A stretch of 23,261 nt of DNA from contig JAEZJK010000006.1 of assembly GCA_023415835.1 (NCBI GenBank), positions 1 through 23,261 on the forward strand, in the 5' to 3' direction. Shown here one piece after another: positions 15,155-22,580 of this stretch. Every line of letters starts with the position of its first letter. Position 1 is the first letter of the stretch. The position numbers were made by a program, and so were the translations under genes. This DNA comes from Bacillota bacterium. GTDB taxonomy: Bacteria; Bacillota; UBA4882; UBA8346. The notes beneath the pieces are model-generated. The model was not told the DNA's origin. It searched no databases and worked only from the letters and a program-made list of their open reading frames with translations.

Positions 15155-16141
15155 ATGAAAATTGGTGTTATTACCAGCGGGGGAGACGCTCCTGGGATGA
15201 ATGCCGCCATCAGGGCAATCGTACGTAAAGCTCTTTACCATGATTGCCAAGTTTTTGGGATTAAAAGGGGCTTTAGCGGACTTTTAAATGGTGAAATTAT
15301 TTCGATGAATTCTCGATCGGTCGGTGATATTCTCCAACATGGAGGGACCATCTTACAATCTGCCCGATGTCCGGAGTTTAGCACTTCCGAAGGCCGGGAA
15401 AAGGCTAAGGGGCAATTATCAAATTTGGGATTAAACGGCTTAATAGTCATTGGCGGCGATGGATCTTTTCGAGGTGCGCAAGTCATCAATAATATGGGAT
15501 TTAAAACCGTCGCTATCCCGGCTACAATCGATAATGACATTGGTTGTACCGATTACTCTATCGGTTTCGATACCGCGGTCAATACTGTCCTTGACGCAAT
15601 GAATAAGATCCGTGACACCGCATTTTCCCATAACCGGGTTTATGTGGTGGAAGTAATGGGAAAAACATCAGGGTTTATCGCGGCCGCCGCTGGCCTCACC
15701 GGAGGGGCCGAGGCAATTTTAATCCCGGAGGTTTCATTTAATTTAGATGAAATTTGCTGTCAAATCCAGAAAAGCGCCCAACTGGGCAAAGCCCATAGTA
15801 TTATTTTAGTAGCTGAGGGTTTAAACGGCGATCCTAAGGAAGTTGAAAAGTCAAGTGGATTTACAGTTGGTAATTACATTCGCAATCAAACCGGTTGCGA
15901 TACCCGGATTACCGTGTTAGGCCATATCCAGCGCGGCGGCACACCTACCTTTTTCGATCGGAAACTTGGCACATTGATGGGAGCCAAAGCGGTCGAGCTC
16001 TTATTGAATGGTGAAACCGAAAAAATGGTTGGTTTTGTCGGCAATCAGATTCAAGTATTTGATATTAATGATGCGATTAGAACGAAAAAGACCATTGATT
16101 ATAGCGAACTTGAGCTTGACCATATAATGGCCGGGCTTTAA
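15155..16141 (+). CDS. pfkA: ATP-dependent 6-phosphofructokinase
   Basis: This enzyme phosphorylates fructose 6-phosphate to fructose 1,6-bisphosphate, the committed step of glycolysis. ATG 15155 (328 residues) is chosen because GGGAGGAG at 15142-15149 sits right before it. The protein carries SGGDAPGMNAAIR (residues 8-20), GGDGS (100-104) and PATIDNDI (122-129, catalytic Asp126). It also has MGKTSGFIAAAAGL and GHIQRGGTP. Gly103 and Ala123 stand where PPi-dependent enzymes carry Asp and Lys, so ATP is the expected phosphoryl donor. It begins 18 bases after accA. A 7-bp hairpin (16136-16142 with 16147-16153) spans its stop codon without a T-run and may mark an mRNA processing or stability site. 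Confidence 0.96.
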   Translation: MKIGVITSGGDAPGMNAAIRAIVRKALYHDCQVFGIKRGFSGLLNGEIISMNSRSVGDILQHGGTILQSARCPEFSTSEGREKAKGQLSNLGLNGLIVIGGDGSFRGAQVINNMGFKTVAIPATIDNDIGCTDYSIGFDTAVNTVLDAMNKIRDTAFSHNRVYVVEVMGKTSGFIAAAAGLTGGAEAILIPEVSFNLDEICCQIQKSAQLGKAHSIILVAEGLNGDPKEVEKSSGFTVGNYIRNQTGCDTRITVLGHIQRGGTPTFFDRKLGTLMGAKAVELLLNGETEKMVGFVGNQIQVFDINDAIRTKKTIDYSELELDHIMAGL

Positions 16142-16184
16142 TATGTATTAAAGGGTACCGCTGCTTTTACAAGGAGGATCTTTA

Positions 16185-17606
16185 TTGAAAAAAACTAAGA
16201 TAATTTGCACCATCGGTCCGGCGAGCTCCGATCCGGCAATTCTTGAAAAGATGGTAAACTCCGGGATGAATATCGCCCGGCTTAATTTTTCACATGGTGC
16301 ATATGAAGAACATGCTTACCGTATTAAATTAATTCGCCAGGTAGCCGCGAAACTTGGAAAACCCATCGGTATCCTTGCCGATATCCAAGGCCCGAAGATT
16401 CGAATCGGCAAATTACCGGTGGAGCCTTTGGAACTTAATGATGGCGCTCAGGTATATTTAACGGTTGATCAGGCAAAAGGGAAGGTCGCCGGCTACGTTT
16501 ATGTGGATTACCCTTCATTGATTAATGATGTTTTCCCTGGCGGTAAGATATTTTTAGCCGACGGCATGATCCAGTTACGAATTATGGAGATTGGCAAAAC
16601 CGAGTTAAAATGCGAGGTTGTTAGCGGCGGAGAACTTACTTCCAAAAAAGGGGTTACTTTACCGGGAGTCTCGGTGAATTTACCGGCATTAATGGAGAAG
16701 GACCGGGCCGATTTAGAGTTTTTCATCAAGGAACAGGTGGATTTGATTGCGATTTCCTTTGCCAGAAAAGCTGAACATATTCTCGAGATTAGGGAACTGG
16801 TTAACGCTTTAGGTGGAGACCAGCTGCTAATCGCCAAAATTGAAAACGAGGAAGGGCTCAAAAATAGCGAAGAAATCTTACAGGTTGCGGACGGGATTAT
16901 GGTTGCCCGAGGCGACCTGGGAGTTGAGGTTCCCCCGGAAGAAGTCCCATTAATTCAGAAGTATTTGATTGAGCTTTGTAATAATGCCGGTAAACCTGTA
17001 ATTACTGCCACCGAAATGCTGGAATCGATGATCCGGAACTCCAGGCCAACCAGGGCGGAAATAACCGATGTAGCGCATGCTATAATGGATGGCACCGATG
17101 CAATTATGCTTTCGGCGGAAACGGCAGTGGGTAAATTTCCGGTTGCGGCTGTACATATTATGTCGAGAGTGGCTGAACGGATTGAAGCTTCTTTGAAATA
17201 TGAAAAAATATTGGCTAAAAAACGGATCGGTTCATTTCAAACCGTGGCCGACGCCATTAGCCATGCTACTTGTCAAACCGCAATGGATCTGAAAGCTGCC
17301 GCGATTATCACCTCTACCCAATCGGGAAGTACCGCGAGGATGGTCTCTAAATATCGTTCTCCGGCTCCGATTGTGGCGGTCACGCCATCGGATCGGGTTG
17401 CCCAACAATTGACAATCTCTTGGGGGGTCAATCCGGTGCTTGCCCCGGCAGCTCAAAATACTGATCAAATGTTCGACCTTAGCATCGAAGGGGCAAAAAA
17501 GGCAGGATTTGTAAATGCAAACGACTTAATTGTAATTACTGCCGGAGTCCGTACCGGAGTGCCGGGTTCAACCAACCTATTGCAAGTTTTGACTGTTGAA
17601 GCGTAA
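16185..17606 (+). CDS. pyk: Pyruvate kinase
   Basis: Pyruvate kinase converts phosphoenolpyruvate and ADP to pyruvate and ATP. The 473-residue protein has the standard TIM-barrel, B and C domains and lacks the extra C-terminal PEP-utilizer domain found in many Bacillus enzymes. Seen are CTIGPAS, RLNFSHG with Arg32, Asn34, Ser36 and His37, ADIQGPKIRIG, AKIENEEG (catalytic Lys, metal-binding Glu), VARGDLGVEVP, ITATEMLESMI and LSAETAVGKFP. The start is TTG 16185 with a near-perfect AAGGAGGATC at 16171-16180. It follows pfkA by 43 bases and precedes thioredoxin by 24, so all may be one transcript. Confidence 0.97.
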   Translation: MKKTKIICTIGPASSDPAILEKMVNSGMNIARLNFSHGAYEEHAYRIKLIRQVAAKLGKPIGILADIQGPKIRIGKLPVEPLELNDGAQVYLTVDQAKGKVAGYVYVDYPSLINDVFPGGKIFLADGMIQLRIMEIGKTELKCEVVSGGELTSKKGVTLPGVSVNLPALMEKDRADLEFFIKEQVDLIAISFARKAEHILEIRELVNALGGDQLLIAKIENEEGLKNSEEILQVADGIMVARGDLGVEVPPEEVPLIQKYLIELCNNAGKPVITATEMLESMIRNSRPTRAEITDVAHAIMDGTDAIMLSAETAVGKFPVAAVHIMSRVAERIEASLKYEKILAKKRIGSFQTVADAISHATCQTAMDLKAAAIITSTQSGSTARMVSKYRSPAPIVAVTPSDRVAQQLTISWGVNPVLAPAAQNTDQMFDLSIEGAKKAGFVNANDLIVITAGVRTGVPGSTNLLQVLTVEA

Positions 17607-17630
17607 ATTGGGAAAAGGAGTGGTTGTGTT

Positions 17631-17945
17631 ATGAATAATTATGACCAAAATAGTTTCAAAAATGAAGTCATAAATTCGAAAGAACCGGTCTTGGTAGATT
17701 TTTGGGCGCCTTGGTGCGGGCCTTGCCGAATGGTAGCTCCGGTAATAGAGGAAATTGCTAAGGAATATGAAGGCAAAATTAGGGTTGGGAAAGTAAATGT
17801 AGATGAAAGCCCCGAATTGGCCTCGGAATATAATATTATGAGCATACCGAGCATCTTTCTTTTTGTGAAGGGAGATCCGGTTTTTAAACTAGTAGGTTTT
17901 CAGGAAAAAAAGAAAATAGTGGCTGAAATTAATAAACATATTTAG
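17631..17945 (+). CDS. trxA: Thioredoxin
   Basis: Thioredoxin is a small cytoplasmic disulfide reductase. At 104 residues it has the usual length. It contains the redox motif WCGPC (Cys29 and Cys32) in VDFWAPWCGPCRMVAPVIEEIA, the VNVDESPELASEYNI segment, and the cis-proline loop MSIPSIFLFVKG. There is no signal peptide. AAAAGGAG at 17613-17620 lies before the ATG. Its place at the end of the accDA-pfkA-pyk group suggests co-transcription but not a specific shared function. No thioredoxin reductase gene is present here. After the stop only a weak AT-rich hairpin (about 17967-17991) could end transcription. Confidence 0.95.
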   Translation: MNNYDQNSFKNEVINSKEPVLVDFWAPWCGPCRMVAPVIEEIAKEYEGKIRVGKVNVDESPELASEYNIMSIPSIFLFVKGDPVFKLVGFQEKKKIVAEINKHI

Positions 17946-18004
17946 GATTAAATATGTGGATAATGAGTTAAAAATTAATTTTTTTAAACTTTGGCGGAAA
18001 TTAT

Positions 18005-18034
18005 TTGACAATACTACGGGGTATATCTTATAAT
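18005..18034 (+). promoter_or_regulatory. Consensus promoter of metK
   Basis: A perfect TTGACA (18005-18010) and a perfect TATAAT (18029-18034) are separated by 18 bases. The transcript should begin near 18041, leaving about 120 nucleotides before the riboswitch aptamer. Confidence 0.85.
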
Positions 18035-18101
18035 TTAATCGATATTTCAATTAAAATTTAAATTCGGCAACTAAACATTATAAAAGATTGAGACAAAAAA
18101 G

Positions 18102-18132
18102 CACAGATGCTGGAAACAGCGTGTTATCTGTG
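18102..18132 (+). promoter_or_regulatory. Extra hairpin in the metK leader, before the riboswitch
   Basis: CACAGAT (18102-18108) pairs with ATCTGTG (18126-18132). An inner GCTG-GAAA-CAGC stem-loop (18109-18120) carries a GNRA-type tetraloop, and GTGTT (18121-18125) is bulged on one side. AGATT (18085-18089) and AATCT (18134-18138) flank it and could extend the helix. It is not followed by T residues, so it is not a terminator. Its function is unknown. Confidence 0.5.
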
Positions 18133-18161
18133 TAATCTGACAATCCTAGTCAAATTTAATA

Positions 18162-18267
18162 CTCATCAAGAGAGGTGGAGGGGAGGGCCCGATGAAACCC
18201 GGCAACCCGAGAATTGTGTTTTCAATTCGTTGGGTGCCAATTCCCCCAGAGGATTCTGGAAGATGAG
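18162..18267 (+). promoter_or_regulatory. SAM-I (S-box) riboswitch aptamer controlling metK
   Basis: The S-box core is easy to read. It runs from CTCATCAAGAGAGGTGGAGG at the 5' end, through CCGATGAAACCCGGCAACC, to GGTGCCAATTC and the closing strand GATGAG. P1 pairs 18162-18167 with 18262-18267. Known members bind S-adenosylmethionine and stop transcription when it is plentiful. The terminator at 18286-18320 is the expression platform. GGAAG at 18258-18262 can pair with 18289-18293 in the terminator's ascending arm, a plausible antiterminator. The downstream gene is SAM synthetase, a standard target. Confidence 0.95.
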
Positions 18268-18285
18268 AAGGTCCGGCTTTTTTTT

Positions 18286-18320
18286 ACCCTTCCGATCTGG
18301 AAGGGTTTATTATTTTATTT
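18286..18320 (+). terminator. Riboswitch-controlled terminator before metK
   Basis: ACCCTTCC (18286-18293) pairs perfectly with GGAAGGGT (18299-18306) around a 5-base loop, and a T-rich tract runs to 18320. The metK ribosome binding site follows immediately (18321-18326). This is the off-state structure of the SAM riboswitch. Confidence 0.88.
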
Positions 18321-18337
18321 AAGGAGATGATTTTTAA

Positions 18338-19519
18338 TTGACCACCCGACGTTTATTTACTTCAGAATCAGTTACCGAGGGGCATCCTGATAAAATTTGC
18401 GATCAAATTTCCGATGCCGTGTTAGACTCGATTTTTTCCGAAGACCCGAGAGCCAGGGTTGCTTGTGAAACAGCAGTTACCACTGGTTTGGTTTTGGTCA
18501 TGGGGGAGATTACTACTCAGTGTTATGTGGACATTCCTAAAGTCGTGCGGGAGACAATCCGTGAAATTGGTTATACCCGGGCCAAGTATGGTTTTGACTG
18601 CGATACATGCGCCATAATTACTTCTATTGATGAGCAATCCCCCGATATTGCCCTGGGGGTTGATAAAGCCTTGGAAGCTAAAACCGGCGCTATGAGCGAA
18701 GAACAGATTGAAGCGACCGGCGCCGGCGATCAGGGGATGGTTTTTGGTTTCGCCTGTGACGAGACAGCCGAGTATATGCCGATGCCGATTAGCCTGGCTC
18801 ATAAACTTACCAGGCGCCTTTCTGAAGTCCGTAAAAAAGAGATTTTACCTTATTTACGTCCGGACGGTAAAAGTCAAGTGACCGTGGAGTATGAAGAAGG
18901 CGTGCCAAAACGGATCGATACGGTAATTATCTCTTCCCAACACGATGCCGCAGTTGAGCATGGCCAGATTGAGAAAGATATTATCGAAAAAGTAATTAAA
19001 GAAGTTATCCCAGTACAGCTTTTGGATTCAAAAACCAAATATTTGGTCAATCCTACCGGGCGTTTTGTTGTCGGTGGGCCTCAAGGCGACTCTGGTTTGA
19101 CCGGCCGGAAGATTATCGTCGATACTTATGGTGGTATGGCCCGGCATGGCGGTGGGGCATTTTCCGGGAAAGACCCAACCAAAGTCGACCGTTCGGCAGC
19201 ATATGCCGCCCGCTACGCCGCTAAAAATGTAGTCGCCTCCGGACTGGCTAAACGTTGTGAAATTCAAATCGCTTATGCGATCGGCGTCGCCCGGCCGGTT
19301 TCGGTATTGGTCGATACCTTCGGCACTGGAAAAATAGCGGATGAGGAAATCGCCAAACTGGTTAATGAGGTTTTCGATTTCCGGCCAGCTGCCATTATTA
19401 GGGACTTGAACCTAAGGCGGCCAATTTATAAACAGGTAGCGGCATATGGCCATTTTGGCCGGAATGATCTGGATTTACCATGGGAAAAACTGGATAAAGC
19501 CGCTCTTCTCAAGAAATAA
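18338..19519 (+). CDS. metK: S-adenosylmethionine synthetase
   Basis: MetK joins methionine and ATP to make S-adenosylmethionine, the main methyl donor. The 393-residue protein has the usual length and all signature parts: SVTEGHPDKICDQISDAVLD (residues 11-30), GAGDQGMVFGFA, GGPQGDSGLTGRKIIVDTYG and GGGAFSGKDPTKVDRSA. The start is TTG 18338 with AAGGAG at 18321-18326, 11 bases upstream. No ATG in frame is better placed. Expression is under a SAM-I riboswitch, giving feedback by its own product. A terminator 21 bases downstream makes this a single-gene unit. Confidence 0.98.
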   Translation: MTTRRLFTSESVTEGHPDKICDQISDAVLDSIFSEDPRARVACETAVTTGLVLVMGEITTQCYVDIPKVVRETIREIGYTRAKYGFDCDTCAIITSIDEQSPDIALGVDKALEAKTGAMSEEQIEATGAGDQGMVFGFACDETAEYMPMPISLAHKLTRRLSEVRKKEILPYLRPDGKSQVTVEYEEGVPKRIDTVIISSQHDAAVEHGQIEKDIIEKVIKEVIPVQLLDSKTKYLVNPTGRFVVGGPQGDSGLTGRKIIVDTYGGMARHGGGAFSGKDPTKVDRSAAYAARYAAKNVVASGLAKRCEIQIAYAIGVARPVSVLVDTFGTGKIADEEIAKLVNEVFDFRPAAIIRDLNLRRPIYKQVAAYGHFGRNDLDLPWEKLDKAALLKK

Positions 19520-19540
19520 TAAAGATGTTAATATTTTTGG

Positions 19541-19572
19541 AAAAGGATCGGAGTTATCCGGTCCTTTTGCTT
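19541..19572 (+). terminator. Intrinsic terminator of metK
   Basis: A 12-bp stem (19541-19552 with 19557-19568, one G-U pair) closes a GTTA loop. The descending arm ends in TTTT and a T-rich sequence continues. It starts 21 bases after the metK stop. Confidence 0.85.
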
Positions 19573-19692
19573 TACTTTTTGCTTCGCCTTTTATCTTTCA
19601 ACTCACCATAAAGCCTAAATTTGCAGAAGGCAAGATCAAATAGATTATTTTTAACTAAAGTTCATTTTAGACAATGCCGAATCTGTAAGTAG

Positions 19693-19706
19693 GTTAAGTC
19701 CTTAAC
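19693..19706. repeat. Inverted repeat upstream of the response regulator gene
   Basis: GTTAAG (19693-19698) and CTTAAC (19701-19706) are exact inverted copies two bases apart, 57 bases before the ATG. It could be a regulator-binding site. No convincing promoter could be placed here. Confidence 0.3.
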
Positions 19707-19763
19707 TTCTTGTTATGAGCATTGTTCATTGATCACTGGTCACTGATTTTCTAGGTAGGTGTA

Positions 19764-20423
19764 ATGATGCCGATAAGCATCTTGATTGTCGACGGGCAAG
19801 CTTCTGTTAGGCAAGCTATAAAAAGAAAAGTATCTATAACGGATGAGATTGCCGTAATTGGGGAAGCTCAATCCGTAGATGAAATAATCCTTAAAGTAAT
19901 GTCGCTCAAACCTAATGTTGTTTTAATGGATTTAAATTTACCTGGAAAAAATGGCATCGAATTGACCAAGGAACTCACTGAAAAAGCTCCGGAAACAAAT
20001 GTGCTTCTTTTGGCCGCCAACAGCGACCAAAGGCCTGCTTCGAAGATTATCAAAGCGGGTGCATTAGGATATATCTTAAAAGATGTAAATGCCAATACCC
20101 TTCAGGAAGCTATTAAAGCTGTAGCCCATGGCGAAGCCTATATTCAACCTTGTTTATTGATTGAGCTGATTAATGAATTCCGGGAGATACTGTCGGATGA
20201 AAAAACGATTAGGCCCCCTGCAGATTTGGGATTGACCAAACGCGAGATGGAAATAGTATCGTATATAGCTTGCGGCCAAAGTAATAAGGACATTGCCAGG
20301 AAATTATTTATCAGTGAAAAAACCGTCAAAAATCACGTCAGTAGTATTTTGAAAAAAATGGAACTTAGCGACCGGACCCAAGTAGCGGTTTACGCCTATA
20401 AAAAAGGGTTGGTAGCGCGGTAA
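19764..20423 (+). CDS. NarL/LuxR-type response regulator with atypical receiver
   Basis: The 219-residue protein has an N-terminal receiver domain (about 4-122) and a C-terminal LuxR-type helix-turn-helix (about 152-215; LTKREMEIVSYIACGQSNKDIARKL, then FISEKTVKNHVSSILKKM). The phosphorylation Asp56 (VLMDLNLPG) and Lys106 (YILKD) are kept. The second acidic residue of the metal site is Gly11 (LIVDGQ instead of LIVDDH). The conserved Thr/Ser at the end of strand 4 is Ala84 (LLLAAN). These changes suggest weak or unconventional phosphorylation. ATG 19764 or 19767 may be used, and AGGTAGGTG lies just upstream. No histidine kinase is nearby. The next gene is a Flp-type pilin, which may be its target or simply a neighbour. 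Confidence 0.88.
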   Translation: MMPISILIVDGQASVRQAIKRKVSITDEIAVIGEAQSVDEIILKVMSLKPNVVLMDLNLPGKNGIELTKELTEKAPETNVLLLAANSDQRPASKIIKAGALGYILKDVNANTLQEAIKAVAHGEAYIQPCLLIELINEFREILSDEKTIRPPADLGLTKREMEIVSYIACGQSNKDIARKLFISEKTVKNHVSSILKKMELSDRTQVAVYAYKKGLVAR

Positions 20424-20453
20424 GGGATTAATAAAACTTTTAAGGGGTAAGAA

Positions 20454-20633
20454 GTGTTTTTAAGGTTAATCACCAGGATTCGAGATGAAGAAAAGGGCGA
20501 ATGTTTAGTTGAATATGGGCTAATCATCGCGATGGTCGCCATATTTTTGATTGGGATTTTGATTGCCGTTAATGGTGTGGTTAATAACATTTATGGCAAT
20601 ATAACCGATTCTTTGCCATACTCCGGAAAATAA
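20454..20633 (+). CDS. Flp/Fap-type pilin (small type IVb prepilin)
   Basis: A 59-residue protein starting at GTG 20454, with AAGGGG at 20442-20447 as ribosome binding site. It has a short basic leader (MFLRLITRIRDEEKG). A prepilin-peptidase site with Gly at -1 (residue 15), Glu at +5 and Tyr at +6 (ECLVEYGL) follows, then a long hydrophobic helix (LIIAMVAIFLIGILIAV) and a short polar tail. This is the classical layout of Flp pilins, which build thin Tad-type pili or pseudopilus structures. It lies 30 bases after the response regulator and is probably in the same transcript. No tad/cpa assembly gene or prepilin peptidase is in the window. Its small size and GTG start make it easy to miss. Confidence 0.82.
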   Translation: MFLRLITRIRDEEKGECLVEYGLIIAMVAIFLIGILIAVNGVVNNIYGNITDSLPYSGK

Positions 20634-20656
20634 ATAAATCCCTTCATAAAAATCGC

Positions 20657-20684
20657 AAACTTTGTCAAAACGGCAAAGTTTTAT
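20657..20684 (+). terminator. Probable terminator after the Flp pilin gene
   Basis: AAACTTTG (20657-20664) pairs with CAAAGTTT (20674-20681) around a 9-base loop, followed by a short T-rich stretch. It is weak in G/C but rightly placed, 23 bases after the pilin stop. Confidence 0.5.
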
Positions 20685-20733
20685 CTTTGTGAATACCATA
20701 ATGTACCATTGATTAATTTACGGAGGAGAATAT

Positions 20734-22398
20734 ATGTCCAAACAATTAAAATTCACCTTACCGGATGGAACCGTTTGCACTTATACCGCCGGAACAACCT
20801 TACAAACGATCGCCGAAGATTTTCAACCCCGCTCTATTTCACCTATTGTAGCAGCAATTTTAAATAACCAATTTCATGATTTACACTATACCCCAAAAGA
20901 CGGGGGTAATTTGAAACTGATTGACCTTTCCAATCAAGATGGAGTTCGTGTCTATTCTAGGAGCCTTTCTTTGTTGTTGTTTAGGGCTGCTGAAGAAGTA
21001 TTACCCGGATGTAAGGTAAGGATTGAGCATTCGCTGAGTAAAGGGATTTATGGCGAGATCGACTGCCCCAATCATCAACCGCTGACAGAGAAGGAAATCC
21101 GTTTGATAGCGGAACGGATGCGGGCGATTATTGACGCCAATGAGCCGATTACCAAAGAAACAATTCCTTTGGAACAAGCGATCCGCCTCTTTGAAAAGGA
21201 AAAAAGGTTTGACAAGGTTCGCCTCCTAAAATTCAGGGATAAGCCTGACCTTCACGTTTACCATTGCGGTAATTATACCGATTACCTTTATGGTTATATG
21301 ACGCCGTCCACCGGTTATTTAAAACAATTTGAGCTAAAATATTACCTTCCCGGCTTTATTTTAAGGTTCCCATCAGTTCAAAGCCCCGCAAATATCCAAA
21401 AATTCGAAGAGCAGCAAAAACTGTTCCGAATCTACTATGAATTTGAAAAATGGGGCCGGATTTTGGAAGTCGGCGATGTTGGAGCCCTTAATCAGCAAGT
21501 TGTTAACGGCAATGGCGGTGATCTGATCAGGATTGCCGAGGCCCTCCATGAAAAGAAAATTGCGCAAATCGCCGACCAAATCAGTGCCGATCGCGATCGA
21601 ATCCGGTTAATATTAGTCGCTGGTCCATCATCCTCCGGCAAGACTACGTTCGCGCAAAGGCTAGCGGTTCAGTTACGGGTAAACGGTTTAAGGCCGATAT
21701 CAATTTCGATCGATGATTATTTTATCGATCGGGATAAAACCCCGCTCGGGGCTGACGGCCTGCCTGATTTCGAATGCCTTGAGGCGATCGACCTTGAATT
21801 ATTTAATGAACAAATTTCCAGCTTAATTCAAGGCTTTCCCGTTAAATTGCCCCGTTATGATTTTCAAAAAGGGCAGCGCCAATTACGGGATGAAACCCTA
21901 CGGATAACTGAAGAACAACCCATTATTATCGAGGGTATTCATGGGTTAAACGACCGATTAACCTCGGGAATACCTAAAGACCATAAGTTTAAAATCTATA
22001 TCAGCGCTTTAACCCAATTGAACATCGATGACCATAACCGGATTCCTACTACCGATAACCGGATTATCAGAAGAATTGTCCGGGATAATCAATTCCGGGG
22101 ACATGACGCCAAGACTACCATAAGTTTATGGCCGAAGGTCCGGCAAGGTGAAGAACGGCATATTTTCCCGTTTCAAGAGGAAGCGGATGTAATGTTTAAT
22201 TCCGCTTTAATTTATGAACTTGCGGTATTAAAATCTTACGCCGAACCTTTACTCGACAGCATCACCCCAGACTATCCGGAATATACCGAAGCCAAGCGTT
22301 TAATGAAGTTTTTAAGTTATTTCAAGCCCCTTGCCGATTGTGAAGTGCCCTTAAACTCGATCATTAGAGAATTTCTTGGTTGCAGTTGCTTCCGGTAG
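20734..22398 (+). CDS. TGS domain plus uridine kinase-like nucleoside kinase fusion
   Basis: The 554-residue protein joins three parts. Residues about 1-65 are a TGS domain (FTLPDGTVCTYTAGTTLQTIA), as at the front of threonyl-tRNA synthetase. About 70-200 resembles the second additional domain of that enzyme (RAAEEVLPGCKVRIEHSL, then GIYGEIDCP). About 285-500 is a P-loop kinase of the uridine kinase/phosphoribulokinase type. The kinase part has GPSSSGKTT at 297-305, then SIDDYFIDRDKTP, PRYDFQKGQR and EGIHGLND. This architecture is known in Bacillota and Thermotoga-like bacteria as a putative nucleoside kinase. The true substrate is not settled. It has no aminoacylation catalytic domain. GGAGGAG at 20722-20728 supports the ATG. 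The C-terminus ends with a Cys pair (CSCFR). It appears to be a single-gene unit. Confidence 0.88.
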   Translation: MSKQLKFTLPDGTVCTYTAGTTLQTIAEDFQPRSISPIVAAILNNQFHDLHYTPKDGGNLKLIDLSNQDGVRVYSRSLSLLLFRAAEEVLPGCKVRIEHSLSKGIYGEIDCPNHQPLTEKEIRLIAERMRAIIDANEPITKETIPLEQAIRLFEKEKRFDKVRLLKFRDKPDLHVYHCGNYTDYLYGYMTPSTGYLKQFELKYYLPGFILRFPSVQSPANIQKFEEQQKLFRIYYEFEKWGRILEVGDVGALNQQVVNGNGGDLIRIAEALHEKKIAQIADQISADRDRIRLILVAGPSSSGKTTFAQRLAVQLRVNGLRPISISIDDYFIDRDKTPLGADGLPDFECLEAIDLELFNEQISSLIQGFPVKLPRYDFQKGQRQLRDETLRITEEQPIIIEGIHGLNDRLTSGIPKDHKFKIYISALTQLNIDDHNRIPTTDNRIIRRIVRDNQFRGHDAKTTISLWPKVRQGEERHIFPFQEEADVMFNSALIYELAVLKSYAEPLLDSITPDYPEYTEAKRLMKFLSYFKPLADCEVPLNSIIREFLGCSCFR

Positions 22399-22435
22399 AG
22401 TAAAAAGGGTAAGTTGAATTAAATTAGAAAGAGCA

Positions 22436-22464
22436 TTGACTTTTTTTAAATGATGTAATACGAT
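22436..22464 (+). promoter_or_regulatory. Promoter of the carboxyltransferase gene
   Basis: TTGACT (22436-22441, 5 of 6) and TACGAT (22459-22464, 4 of 6) are separated by exactly 17 bases. The transcript would start near 22471, leaving a leader of about 165 nucleotides that includes the hairpin at 22542-22580. Confidence 0.6.
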
Positions 22465-22541
22465 GTAGAAGTATTTTTAATTAAATATAGTGATTTATTA
22501 TCCGGTTGGGCAGGTAACTGCTTTCAAGTTTTAAGCTTAAG

Positions 22542-22580
22542 GGTGGAGAGCTTCGTTAGAAGATCTCCACCTTATTTTAT
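22542..22580 (+). terminator. Terminator-like hairpin in the leader before the carboxyltransferase gene
   Basis: GGTGGAGA (22542-22549) pairs with TCTCCACC (22564-22571). An inner CTTC-GTTA-GAAG stem-loop (22551-22562) stacks on top, and a T-rich tract follows. It may simply end the kinase transcript, but it lies downstream of the promoter at 22436-22464, so it could also act as an attenuator. Confidence 0.75.

Noticed and set aside
15155..16141. A PPi-dependent phosphofructokinase
   Set aside because: The residues that decide the donor are Gly103 and Ala123, not the Asp and Lys of PPi enzymes.
18137..18164. A second promoter (CTGACA, 17 bases, TACTCA) right before the riboswitch
   Set aside because: The -10 box is poor and overlaps the first strand of the aptamer, so transcripts would lack helix P1. 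The promoter at 18005-18034 is far better.
18107..18322. A 71-codon open frame upstream of metK
   Set aside because: It runs through the SAM riboswitch aptamer and terminator, lacks a ribosome binding site, and the composition is explained by the RNA.
22541..22571. T-box leader suggested by AGGGTGG before the carboxyltransferase gene
   Set aside because: The essential continuation of the T-box sequence (ACCGCG) is missing, the leader is too short, and the gene is not an amino-acid gene.
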